Source: Armatimonadota bacterium (lineage in GTDB: Bacteria; Armatimonadota; Armatimonadia; Armatimonadales; Armatimonadaceae). Taken from it: a stretch of DNA of 54,793 nt. Below the pieces are notes generated by a model. The model was not told where the DNA came from. It saw only the letters and a list, made by a program, of their open reading frames with translations, and did no database searches. Made by a program: the position numbers and the translations under genes. Numbering within the stretch: position 1 is the stretch's first letter; the number at the start of each line of letters is the position of its first letter. Where the stretch lies: positions 1 to 54,793 of the forward strand of contig JAPLCP010000169.1 of assembly GCA_026392155.1 (NCBI GenBank), given 5' to 3'. Positions 7,676 to 15,034 of the stretch are shown here, piece by piece.

Positions 7676-8527
7676 ATGAAGATTTCGATCGCGGGCTATA
7701 GTGTTCATGGCCTTCTCTCTGAGGGCAAGACTGATATTTTTGGCTACCTGGAGAGCTGCCGCTTTCGCTATGGCCTCGACACTGCCGATATCTGGAACGG
7801 GCTCTTGCCCTCGCTTGAGAGTGGCTTTATCCAGAAAGTGCGCCAGGGGCTCGAGGAGCGCGAGCTGACTCTGGTCAACTACCACGCCGACGGCTGCCAT
7901 GTCTGGGAAGACTCTGCCGAGGCGCGGGCCAAGAATCGGGAGCTGGCCTTTGAGCACTTGAGAGTGGCGGCGGCGCTGGGGGCCAAGACGGTGCGCATTG
8001 ATACGGGCGGCAAGCTGGAGCGCATGAGCGCCGAGCAGCTTGAGATTATCTCCAACCAGTTCCGTGAGTACTGTGAGTTTGGGCAAGAGCATGGCTTCTC
8101 CGTCGGCCCGGAGACCCACTGGGGCATCTCGCTGATCGCCGACAACATGGAAGACATCGCAAAGACCGTCGCGCACCCGGCCTATGGGATCCTGCTGCAC
8201 ATCGGGCACTGGGAGCTGGGCGACCCCGATGAGGGCGATAGGCGGCTCGCGCCGTATGCGATTCACACCCACGTGGACGCCAAGATCACTCATAGCTGCC
8301 TAGCCGAGAAGATGCAGCTCTTGCTGGATGCGGGCTACACCGGCTGCTGGGGAGTCGAGCACCACTCCAAGAAAAACGAGTACGCCGAGATTGCCGTGCA
8401 GCTCGCGATGGTGCGTCGTGTGCTCTCGCGCCTGCTCTGGGAAGAGCAGAGCCAGGCAAGCACCGTGCACCGAGGCAACCCGCTCCTCACCGACGAACAA
8501 GAGGGCCGCACGTCAAAGCCTGCGTGA
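7676..8527 (+). CDS. sugar phosphate isomerase/epimerase (xylose isomerase-like TIM barrel)
   Basis: 283 residues of the AP endonuclease 2/xylose isomerase-like TIM-barrel family. Recognisable parts are the N-terminal 'ISIAGYSVHGLL', metal-ligand-type segments VGPETHWG and HIGHWELG, and THVDAKI near the C-terminal third. The family interconverts keto and epimeric sugars with a divalent metal. A Shine-Dalgarno AAGGAAAAA precedes the ATG. It is third in the operon with the SGNH hydrolase and acyltransferase. The substrate cannot be assigned. The C-terminal tail beyond about residue 260 is polar and poorly conserved. Confidence 0.8.
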   Translation: MKISIAGYSVHGLLSEGKTDIFGYLESCRFRYGLDTADIWNGLLPSLESGFIQKVRQGLEERELTLVNYHADGCHVWEDSAEARAKNRELAFEHLRVAAALGAKTVRIDTGGKLERMSAEQLEIISNQFREYCEFGQEHGFSVGPETHWGISLIADNMEDIAKTVAHPAYGILLHIGHWELGDPDEGDRRLAPYAIHTHVDAKITHSCLAEKMQLLLDAGYTGCWGVEHHSKKNEYAEIAVQLAMVRRVLSRLLWEEQSQASTVHRGNPLLTDEQEGRTSKPA

Positions 8528-8559
8528 ACCGTCGGCAAGTTTGTTGCGTCTACGGTGGC

Positions 8560-9168
8560 ATGAAAAAGATACTCTTTCTTGCTACCGTCGCGCTGGCCAC
8601 GCTGAGCCTGCCCGCCGAGGCGCAGAAACCCGACAAGCAAACCCGTAAAGCGGAGCGCAGCACCATAGCACAGCCGCTCCGCAACCATAACTCCGTCACG
8701 GCGCTCGCGGAGGCACTTCAAGCACTCACGCTCACCGAGGCGCAAAATAAAAAGCTCGAAGGCGCGGCCTTTAAGCTAGAGGTCGAGATCCTGGGAATGC
8801 TCACGCCCGAGCAGCAGGCACAGTTTAAAGAAGCGCAAGAGCGCCTGAAGAAGCCCGCACGCGGGAATGGGAAAGAGAGCACGGCGGCCACGCCGCGCAG
8901 TCCTCTGACAGAGCTCCAGGAAAGCCTCAAGCTCACTGCGGGCCAGAAAGACCTTACCGACCCGATCTTCAACGCCAGCCAGAAGCAGCTCACGGAGCTG
9001 GAAGATAACGTGCAAAAAAGTGGCGGAGCAAAAGACCCACAAGTGCGTAAAGAGGCCACACGAAAATTTAAAGAACTTACGGAGAGCTTGAAGACCCGCC
9101 TGCGCTCTCTTCTTAACCCAACTCAGCAGACAACTCTGGATGCCTGGAAGCCTCGAATGCGAAAATAG
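8560..9168 (+). CDS. exported LTxxQ-like (Spy/CpxP-type) helical protein
   Basis: 202 residues. A signal peptide MKKILFLATVALATLSLPAEA is followed by a charged, alpha-helical mature part. LTEAQNKKL, LTPEQQAQF, LTAGQKDL and LNPTQQTTL repeat an LTxxQ pattern typical of the Spy/CpxP family of periplasmic chaperone or metal-stress proteins. The ATG at 8560 is chosen over an upstream in-frame start because it begins the signal peptide. It may be cotranscribed with the operon ending 32 bp upstream. The function is inferred only from the family. Confidence 0.65.
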   Translation: MKKILFLATVALATLSLPAEAQKPDKQTRKAERSTIAQPLRNHNSVTALAEALQALTLTEAQNKKLEGAAFKLEVEILGMLTPEQQAQFKEAQERLKKPARGNGKESTAATPRSPLTELQESLKLTAGQKDLTDPIFNASQKQLTELEDNVQKSGGAKDPQVRKEATRKFKELTESLKTRLRSLLNPTQQTTLDAWKPRMRK

Positions 9169-9228
9169 GGTCTTAGCACAGAAGCTGCAAAGCCTCTCTT
9201 TGTTTCTTCCCATGCTCAGGAGCCCATT

Positions 9229-9645
9229 TTGGGGGCTGGAATGGCAGGCCACACAAGCGCACGTCGTGTGGGCGTTCCCTCCTGGGAGCTGACTCACTTC
9301 CGCAGCGAGGGCAATGGCAACACTCTCTCCGCAACAGGAATCTCCTACATCGAGCGCGACCGTGCCCGCAACAACTCTCGAAACTTCTACGGCTTCGGGC
9401 TGGGAGTCTATGATCTGCGCCTCGATGTTGCTGGTAGCCCTACTAGTCCTATCTTCGCCAGCAGTCGCGCAAGAGCCACGAGCCTAGGAACACAAGACAA
9501 GAGTGGTATCCGTGTTGTCCCGACATTCTTACTGGGTTTCTCCTTAAGCACGAAGACTTTCCTCGAAGTGCGCTACACGGACCTCGGCTCGCTCTCTGGG
9601 GTTCGTGCCGACCAGTACAACGCCACCTTCGTCCTGCGGCTCTAG
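9229..9645 (+). CDS. outer-membrane beta-barrel-like fragment
   Basis: 138 codons from a TTG; no good start or ribosome-binding site is seen and no signal peptide is encoded. The C-terminal half has alternating hydrophobic strands (NFYGFGLGVYDLRL, RVVPTFLLGFSL, TFLEVRYTDLG) and ends in NATFVLRL, like the last strand of an OMP barrel. A complete small barrel would need 150-200 residues plus a leader, so this is probably the 3' part of a decayed gene. The frame stays open upstream to 9169 without an ATG. It could also be a real gene with an unusual start. Confidence 0.4.
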   Translation: MGAGMAGHTSARRVGVPSWELTHFRSEGNGNTLSATGISYIERDRARNNSRNFYGFGLGVYDLRLDVAGSPTSPIFASSRARATSLGTQDKSGIRVVPTFLLGFSLSTKTFLEVRYTDLGSLSGVRADQYNATFVLRL

Positions 9646-9668
9646 GTAGCGTTTAATCCTGCAAGGGG

Positions 9669-9674
9669 TACAAT
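9669..9674 (+). promoter_or_regulatory. leaderless-type -10, TACAAT, 6 nt before ATG 9681
   Basis: TACAAT, spacer CCTATC, ATG of the epimerase gene. Confidence 0.65.
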
Positions 9675-9680
9675 CCTATC

Positions 9681-10529
9681 ATGAAAGTTATTGTGACGGG
9701 TGGAAGTGGTAAGGCGGGCGCGTATGTTGTCCGTGAGCTCGCGATTGCAGGCTATCAGGTGACGAACCTGGATCAGCGACGGCTTGAGGGCCTGCCGGGG
9801 CAGTTTATCAAAGTGGATCTCTGCAACGCAGGGGAGGTCTACGATGCCCTTGCGCAAGTGAAGCCCGACTTTGTCTGCCATGTCGCGGCCAATCCCGCGC
9901 CGAGCGGCGATCCCCGTCAGACGGTCTTTGCCAACAACACGCTCTCGACCTATCACATGCTCCAGGCCGCTGGAGATTTTGGGGTCAAGCGCTTTGTCTA
10001 TGCCTCGTCCGAGATGGCCACGGGCTGGCTGACCACCGATCAGCTCCCGGCTAAGTTCCCCTTCGATGAAGAAGACCGCACCACCACTCCCAATGCCTAC
10101 GCGCTTTCCAAGTACTTAGGAGAGGTAATCGCCGACTCCCTCTCGGTGCGCTACCCTGAGATGCCGATTGTCTCCCTACGCATCAATAATGTGATTACGC
10201 CAGAGACCTACACCTGGCTGGCAGATCGGCGAGCAAGCTATCCCCACGGCGGAAGCGGCAACTTCTGGAGCTACATTGATGTGCGCGATGTCGCCACTGC
10301 GTTTCGTTGCGCGATTGAGGCCAGCACAATCAGCCACGAGGTCTTTCTCATCGCCGCCGCCGACACCTGCCTCGAGACCCCACTCCACAACGCGCTCCAA
10401 GACCACTACGGCAACGAAGCGCTCGCACTCTTGGCTGAGGGCCACGGCGAGTTCCAGTCCGTCTTTAATTGCAGCAAGGCCGAGCGCATCTTGGGCTGGA
10501 AAGCCGTACACTCCTGGCGCGACCAGTAA
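9681..10529 (+). CDS. NAD-dependent sugar epimerase/dehydratase (extended SDR)
   Basis: 282 residues. The Rossmann motif TGGSGKAG (6-13) binds NAD(P), and the catalytic pair is Tyr140/Lys144 (NAYALSKYLGE). SSE near 109-111 is the Ser/Thr position. It belongs to the extended short-chain dehydrogenases that act on nucleotide sugars; a dehydrogenase on free sugars is also possible. No Shine-Dalgarno; TACAAT 6 nt upstream fits leaderless expression. Its stop lies 11 bp from the stop of the convergent queG. Confidence 0.8.
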   Translation: MKVIVTGGSGKAGAYVVRELAIAGYQVTNLDQRRLEGLPGQFIKVDLCNAGEVYDALAQVKPDFVCHVAANPAPSGDPRQTVFANNTLSTYHMLQAAGDFGVKRFVYASSEMATGWLTTDQLPAKFPFDEEDRTTTPNAYALSKYLGEVIADSLSVRYPEMPIVSLRINNVITPETYTWLADRRASYPHGGSGNFWSYIDVRDVATAFRCAIEASTISHEVFLIAAADTCLETPLHNALQDHYGNEALALLAEGHGEFQSVFNCSKAERILGWKAVHSWRDQ

Positions 10530-10540
10530 CCCCCTCATTT

Positions 10541-11737
10541 TCAACGAGTGCTCAGTCGGTGAAGTGCCCAGCGTGCGTGCTCGCGCACCATCTCCGAGGG
10601 ATCGGTCTGGGCAACCAACGTCAGAGGCGCGAAAGCTTCTTGCCCTCCGACATTTCCCAGCGCCACACAGACATTGCGCCGTAGCCCCGTGCGGCCTGTG
10701 CGCAGGATCGGGCTTCCGGCAAAGCGCACCTCAAAGGCCTCGTCGGTGGCCAGAAGTACAAGTAGCTCTAGCAAGTCCACGCGCCCCTCGCCGCCGTAGA
10801 GTTTTTGCTCACGGGCCACCTGCGCCTTGTCGTTCCACGGGCACGCCGCGAGGCAGTCGTCGCAGCCGAAGATATGATCGCCCATGAGAGGCCGCAATTC
10901 TTCTGGGATGCTGCCGTGGAGCTCAATCGTGAGATACGAGATGCAGCGGCGTGCATCAAGTGTCATGGGGGCAACAATCGCGCCCGTCGGGCAGGCCGTA
11001 ATACAGCGTGTACATGTCCCGCAGTGGTGATGGGCAAACGGTGGGTCGGGCTCCAGCTTCAGCGATGTCAGAAGTGCGCCCAAAAAGAAAAAATTCCCGA
11101 GCTTGAGGGAAATTAAATTTGTGTGCTTGCCCTGCCACCCCAGCCCCGCCCGCGCCGCCAGCTCCCGCTCCCGGATCGGCCCCGAGTCCGTGTAGCCCCG
11201 GCTGACCGTCCCCGGAAACTCCTCCGCCAACCAATCACGCAGCGTGTTGAGCTTGTCCCACATGACCCTATGGTAGTCCGCGCCCCGTGCATAGCGTGCG
11301 ATGAGCCCTCCTCCCCTTGTCCCTCCTCCCCCTGCCCCTCCTCCCAACCCTGCGGAGGCAGGGAGGGAGAGGGGAGAATTCCCGTCTCTGACTCCCCTCC
11401 TCCCGGGATCGGGAGGAGGGGCAGGGGGAGGAGGGTACGGAAAATCGTAGCTTTGGGCGACGACGATCACGCTTCGGGCTTTTCCCAGCAACTTCTGTGA
11501 GTTGAGCGGGCCACCGCGCAGGCGCTTGCGGGTCTTGAGGTAGCTCATCTCGCCGTGGTAGCCTGCCTCCAGCCATGCATCCACAAATGCCGCGTGGCCG
11601 GGTGCGGCAGGCGTGGTAAAGCCCACATCATCAAAGAGCGTCAGCGCATACTCACGGACGATCTCGTGGATTCCCCCGGTGAGAGCGGGGGAACTGGAGA
11701 GCGTCGCAGGCTCCGCGGCAAAGGGCGTGCCGCCCAT
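10541..11737 (-). CDS. queG: epoxyqueuosine reductase with in-frame repeat insertion
   Basis: The last step of queuosine synthesis: reduction of epoxyqueuosine in tRNA, using cobalamin and two 4Fe-4S clusters. The clusters are bound by CGTCTRCITACP and CDDCLAACPW; RGYTDSGPIRERELAARAG and GWQGKHTNLIS are family motifs, and the C-terminus has HEAT-like repeats. 398 codons are counted from ATG 11737. That start lies inside a family B repeat, and no other ATG/GTG lies before the conserved region (about 23 onward), so the first 20 residues are repeat-derived. Residues about 102-144 are a Pro/Gly-rich insert encoded by a family A repeat, placed between SYDFP and LIARYARG, which are nearly contiguous in relatives. 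The reading frame is intact. Confidence 0.85.
   Translation of the reverse strand: MGGTPFAAEPATLSSSPALTGGIHEIVREYALTLFDDVGFTTPAAPGHAAFVDAWLEAGYHGEMSYLKTRKRLRGGPLNSQKLLGKARSVIVVAQSYDFPYPPPPAPPPDPGRRGVRDGNSPLSLPASAGLGGGAGGGGTRGGGLIARYARGADYHRVMWDKLNTLRDWLAEEFPGTVSRGYTDSGPIRERELAARAGLGWQGKHTNLISLKLGNFFFLGALLTSLKLEPDPPFAHHHCGTCTRCITACPTGAIVAPMTLDARRCISYLTIELHGSIPEELRPLMGDHIFGCDDCLAACPWNDKAQVAREQKLYGGEGRVDLLELLVLLATDEAFEVRFAGSPILRTGRTGLRRNVCVALGNVGGQEAFAPLTLVAQTDPSEMVREHARWALHRLSTR
11306..11435. repeat. C/G-rich palindromic repeat, family A, copy 2, inside queG
   Basis: The arms 11321-11345 and 11411-11435 are a perfect 25-bp inverted repeat (start CCCTCCTCCCCCTGCCCC). A second palindrome, CCCCTCCTCCC/GGGAGGAGGGG, lies within. 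The element is in frame with queG and encodes about 43 residues without a stop. Confidence 0.85.
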
Positions 11738-11807
11738 AAAATTCGGTATGGGCGGCACGCCCTTCGTAGCCGAAGGCTCTCCAGCCCCGCCGTTCTCATC
11801 GGCGGGG
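11677..11807. repeat. multi-hairpin repeat, family B, copy 2
   Basis: The central perfect 16-bp stem GGGCGTGCCGCCCATA (11723-11738) pairs with 11747-11762 around the loop AAATTCGG. Outer hairpins CCCCCG-GTGAGAG-CGGGGG and CCCCGCCG-TTCTCAT-CGGCGGGG are each joined by CTGGAGAGC. It fills the gap between the phosphatase stop and queG and supplies the queG start codon. Confidence 0.85.
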
Positions 11808-12248
11808 TTATCGGTTTGCTTCAATAAACTCTGCCCAGACACCATCGGGGTGCCAGATATCGTGTAGATCGTCGAGCGCCTCAGTCTCATCATAGCCGTT
11901 ACGCAAGCGCCAGAGGTAGAGAAAGGCCGATGCCCGCATGTTCGCCGCGCAGTGGACAAAGAGCTTTTGACCCTGGCGTGCGTCCATCGCGGTGCAGAAT
12001 GCGTCGAGATTCTCACGCGTCGGGTTGCGCCAGATCACGGGGATGCGCACGAACTCCATACCCAGTGCCATAACTTTCTCAGGCTCCTCGGGGAACCAAG
12101 CATCAGACTCATCGGGCAGGAGGTTGAGGACGCACACAAAGCCCTCTGCGGCGATGATCTCGAGCTGCTCGGGCCGCACCAGCCCCGAGGTTCCGAGGCT
12201 GTCGTCCAGCCAGAGAAAGTCGCGAATTTGGTGTAGGCTCTGGCTCAT
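11808..12248 (-). CDS. protein tyrosine phosphatase-like protein
   Basis: 146 residues with a dual-specificity/DUF442-like phosphatase fold. The P-loop is VHCAANMRASAF (Cys100, Arg105). Only four residues separate Cys and Arg, instead of five in standard CX5R phosphatases. I recall a bacterial subfamily with 'VHCxxNxRVSAF', so this may be native, but activity should not be assumed. The ATG overlaps the stop of the PhyH gene (ATGA), indicating cotranscription and probably coupled translation. The TAA stop is directly joined to a family B repeat. Confidence 0.75.
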   Translation of the reverse strand: MSQSLHQIRDFLWLDDSLGTSGLVRPEQLEIIAAEGFVCVLNLLPDESDAWFPEEPEKVMALGMEFVRIPVIWRNPTRENLDAFCTAMDARQGQKLFVHCAANMRASAFLYLWRLRNGYDETEALDDLHDIWHPDGVWAEFIEANR

Positions 12249-13048
12249 GTGCCCCAGACCCGCGGCGAGTGCGCCTCATCCTCGACCACTTGATTGTGCC
12301 GAAAAATGTGCTTTGCGTCCTCGCTCCACGACTCCCAGGTGGTCTTGGGGACAGTGATGACGGGCGTGCGCAGAAAGCCACGCTCGTAGACAATGGCGTA
12401 CATCGTGCGCGGGTAGTCGGCATCGTTGGGCATGCCACGGTGCCACATCCTCATATCACGCAAGATAAAGCTCCCGGCCGGCACTTCCGTCCGCGCCGAG
12501 GGGAATGCGGCGGCGCGGGCATCGTCTACGGGGCCCTGTGTCAGATGCGTTCCCGGCCACACCTCCGTGGCGCCGTTGGCAATTGTAAAGTCGCAGAGGG
12601 GTATATTGAGAACTAAAGTCGCGACGGGATGTGGGACGCCCATTAGGTTCGCCGTGTCGCGGTGTACGGGCTGAATCCCTGATCCAGGCAACGCACTGTT
12701 GGTATGAAAGAACGCGCACTGTAAATCATCCCCCAGAAGCGCTTTCATGATCTGCACCGCAATCGGCTGCGCGGCGAGCTGCGTGTCGGCAATCGGCAGG
12801 TTCAGCGGTGGGAAGAATCCAATGTGGTTCTTGCCAAAGGTCTTGCCCTCCAGCGCTTCCAGTCCGCCTTTGCTGGCGATAAAGCGCTCCAGCTCAGCCT
12901 CGTAGGCCACGCGCACCGTCTCCAGAAACGCCAGATCATAGGCATCCTCGATCACCACATAGCCCACATCGTTAAAAGTCTGCACTGCCTCGTGCAGGCG
13001 CTCGGAGGAGAGCAAACCTGCCACTTTTTCGTCCTCAGATAGTTTCAT
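12245..13048 (-). CDS. phytanoyl-CoA dioxygenase (PhyH) family protein
   Basis: 267 residues with the PhyH fold of Fe(II)/2-oxoglutarate oxygenases. The facial triad is visible: PVHRD gives His129 and Asp131, and MWHRGMPN gives His203. The PhyH family hydroxylates diverse small molecules; the substrate cannot be told here. It is followed with a 4-nt overlap by the phosphatase-like gene. TAGAAT sits exactly 6 nt before the ATG and no Shine-Dalgarno is present. It is divergent from the CPT-like gene, with back-to-back promoters. Confidence 0.85.
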   Translation of the reverse strand: MKLSEDEKVAGLLSSERLHEAVQTFNDVGYVVIEDAYDLAFLETVRVAYEAELERFIASKGGLEALEGKTFGKNHIGFFPPLNLPIADTQLAAQPIAVQIMKALLGDDLQCAFFHTNSALPGSGIQPVHRDTANLMGVPHPVATLVLNIPLCDFTIANGATEVWPGTHLTQGPVDDARAAAFPSARTEVPAGSFILRDMRMWHRGMPNDADYPRTMYAIVYERGFLRTPVITVPKTTWESWSEDAKHIFRHNQVVEDEAHSPRVWGT

Positions 13049-13054
13049 GGAGAT

Positions 13055-13060
13055 ATTCTA
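13055..13060 (-). promoter_or_regulatory. leaderless-type -10, TAGAAT, 6 nt before ATG 13048
   Basis: TAGAAT, spacer ATCTCC, ATG on the minus strand. Confidence 0.6.
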
Positions 13061-13100
13061 CCTGCCCTCGCCGTCTTGCCACGCCGACGCTCTCGTGAGA

Positions 13101-13106
13101 TACAAT
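13101..13106 (+). promoter_or_regulatory. leaderless-type -10, TACAAT, 6 nt before ATG 13113
   Basis: TACAAT, spacer CGGGCT, ATG. A TTGCCA about 19 bp upstream could be a weak -35. Confidence 0.65.
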
Positions 13107-13112
13107 CGGGCT

Positions 13113-13658
13113 ATGGGTGAGATTCAAGTGATTCTTCTAAATGGAGCGTCGAGCTCCGGGAAAACGACTCTGGCAAAGGCGCTGCAAAACCAGCTCACGA
13201 CTCCCCATGTCTACTTTGGCGAAGATGACTTCTGGTCCAAGCTCCCGGAGCGCGGCAATCCACGGGATCACTCTTTTGAGTTTCGCTACAAACTTTACTA
13301 CGGCTTTCTTCACTGCATCGCCGCGCTGGCAGACTGTGGAAACTGCGTTATTGTAGATACAGTTGCCGATGACAACGAGGCACTGGTGGCCTGTGCGCGG
13401 CTGCTGAGCAAGGCCAATGTGCTCTTTGTCGGGGTGCATTGTGACCTTGCGGTACTGGAAGCACGTGAGCAGGCACGGGGAGATCGGAGCCTTGGCACGG
13501 CGCGACGGCAGCATGAGCGTGTCCACACTCACAGCCACTACGATATCGAAGTAGACACGTCTAAGTCGACCACGGCGGAGTGCGTCGAGGCCATTCTAAA
13601 CGTGCATAGCGCTCCTCCCGCTCAGAGTGCTTTTGAGAGACTTCTCATCACTGCCTGA
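13113..13658 (+). CDS. chloramphenicol phosphotransferase-like kinase
   Basis: 181 residues of the P-loop CPT-like family. The Walker A is GASSSGKTT (11-19), EDDFW follows the second strand, REQARGDRSLGTARRQ is the lid region, and HYDIEVDTS is the conserved C-terminal motif. The founding member phosphorylates chloramphenicol in its Streptomyces producer, but most homologues have unknown substrates, so resistance should not be inferred. The start at 13113 is supported by the TACAAT 6 nt upstream and the immediate P-loop strand. The last 37 bp overlap the 3' end of the convergent esterase fusion. Confidence 0.75.
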   Translation: MGEIQVILLNGASSSGKTTLAKALQNQLTTPHVYFGEDDFWSKLPERGNPRDHSFEFRYKLYYGFLHCIAALADCGNCVIVDTVADDNEALVACARLLSKANVLFVGVHCDLAVLEAREQARGDRSLGTARRQHERVHTHSHYDIEVDTSKSTTAECVEAILNVHSAPPAQSAFERLLITA

Positions 13659-15034
13659 GCCAGTGCTTCGTAGCCCGCAGGGGTGAAGTGGACATTGCGT
13701 GGCTGCTGATCAGCCACCACAGTATGCAAGTCGTTCATGGGAACCTGGAGCTCCGTCATGACTTTCTTGACGATCTCGTTATAGGCACGCTCGCTACCTG
13801 CGATCCGGCCTGTGGTGCCCTCGGGAACCGCCGTTGTTGTGGCCCAGATGAGCTTAGCTTTTGTGGCCTTAAGCCGCGTCACTAGCGCTCGCAAATTCGC
13901 TTCATACTCAGTAAGCGATAAGAGCTGCTTACCTTTCTCCACGGCGACCATGGTGCCTTTCTCATCCACAAACTTCAGGTCATGGAGGCCAAAGTTCACA
14001 TGGATGACATCCCAGGGTTTTTCGCCCAGCCACTTGTCCAGCTCGCGCACACCAAAGCCGCTGTTGGAGCAGTTGACCGGGGGATGGATCACATTGGCCT
14101 TGCCATCGAGTAGCTTGCGCACCGGGAGCGTGTAGCCCATGGAGATTGAGTCGCCGATAAGCAGCACACGTGGCAGGCCGGGCACTTCGGCGATGGGACG
14201 AAGCGCCGGATCCAGCTTGGGTTGCTTTTTCAACCAGCCAATGCCCTCTAGAAAACCCTCCATCTGGGCAATTGTCTTGCCCAGATACGGCTCCTTGTTG
14301 AAGAAGCCATGCGCCTGATCGGGGTAGACCACCAGCTCCGACTTCACTCCTACCGCACGCTGGGCATCGCGAAACGCCTCCGCCGTCTTGATGGGAACGA
14401 GCTTATCTCTATCGCCAAAGAAGACGAGAGTAGGAGGGCTCTCTTTTCCAATGTTATGGAAAGGTGAAAACTCTTTAAAGCGCTCCCCGACCCGCTCGTT
14501 GCCGTAGCCACCAGGGCCGTTGTCGTAGACTGGATTAAAGAGCACCAGTGCATCAGGCCGACACGAGATAGCTTTGTCGTCTTTTGGGTCGTCGAGCGCT
14601 TGAATCATCCCACAGTGCGACGCCAGGTGCCCTCCTGCCGAGCCGCCGCCCGCCCCGAGGTGCGTCGGGTCTATTCCCAGCTCGGTGGCATGGCTTCGCA
14701 CCCATCGCACCGCGCTTCGGGCATCCTTAACACTCGTCTCGGGCGCTTTACCTTTCTCAGCCAGTCGGTATTGGGCGCTGATCGCTACCATGCCGCGTGC
14801 CGCCAGCGCCTTTGCTTGCGGGTAGAGTGCCGTGGGCGTGCCGCCCGTCCAGCCGCCGCCATGGAAAAAGATAAACCCAGGCCGCTTATCGCCCACCTTC
14901 CAGCCCGTTGGCTTGAAGACCTGCAAGACCAGCGACTTGCCGTCGGCTTCTTTGTAGGGAGTCGCCTCCTGGGCCTGTGCACCGCTAGACGTGAGCATCG
15001 CAAGGGCAAGCGCTGCAAGAAGAATACGTTTCAT
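13622..15034 (-). CDS. exported alpha/beta-hydrolase-SGNH hydrolase fusion
   Basis: 470 residues. A signal peptide ends about residue 21 (SSGAQAQ). Residues 25-270 form a BD-FAE/acetyl-esterase-type alpha/beta hydrolase: HGGGW (58-62, oxyanion hole), GGSAGG with Ser132, GDRDKLVP with Asp208 or Asp210, and His242. Residues 285-470 form an SGNH domain: LLIGDSISMGY (294-296), NFGLHDL and NVHFTPAGY. Two esterases in one chain suggest deacylation of a decorated polysaccharide. The ATG overlaps the sulfatase stop (ATGA), so the two are one operon that may strip ester substituents from a sulfated, acylated glycan. Confidence 0.8.
   Translation of the reverse strand: MKRILLAALALAMLTSSGAQAQEATPYKEADGKSLVLQVFKPTGWKVGDKRPGFIFFHGGGWTGGTPTALYPQAKALAARGMVAISAQYRLAEKGKAPETSVKDARSAVRWVRSHATELGIDPTHLGAGGGSAGGHLASHCGMIQALDDPKDDKAISCRPDALVLFNPVYDNGPGGYGNERVGERFKEFSPFHNIGKESPPTLVFFGDRDKLVPIKTAEAFRDAQRAVGVKSELVVYPDQAHGFFNKEPYLGKTIAQMEGFLEGIGWLKKQPKLDPALRPIAEVPGLPRVLLIGDSISMGYTLPVRKLLDGKANVIHPPVNCSNSGFGVRELDKWLGEKPWDVIHVNFGLHDLKFVDEKGTMVAVEKGKQLLSLTEYEANLRALVTRLKATKAKLIWATTTAVPEGTTGRIAGSERAYNEIVKKVMTELQVPMNDLHTVVADQQPRNVHFTPAGYEALAQAVMRSLSKAL

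Noticed and set aside
11738-12016. A 93-residue N-terminal extension of queG
   Set aside because: It is antisense or out of frame to the phosphatase gene and passes through a repeat; it has no QueG-like sequence.
13113-13658. A chloramphenicol resistance gene
   Set aside because: The CPT-like family is broad and mostly of unknown substrate; similarity to the fold is not evidence of resistance.
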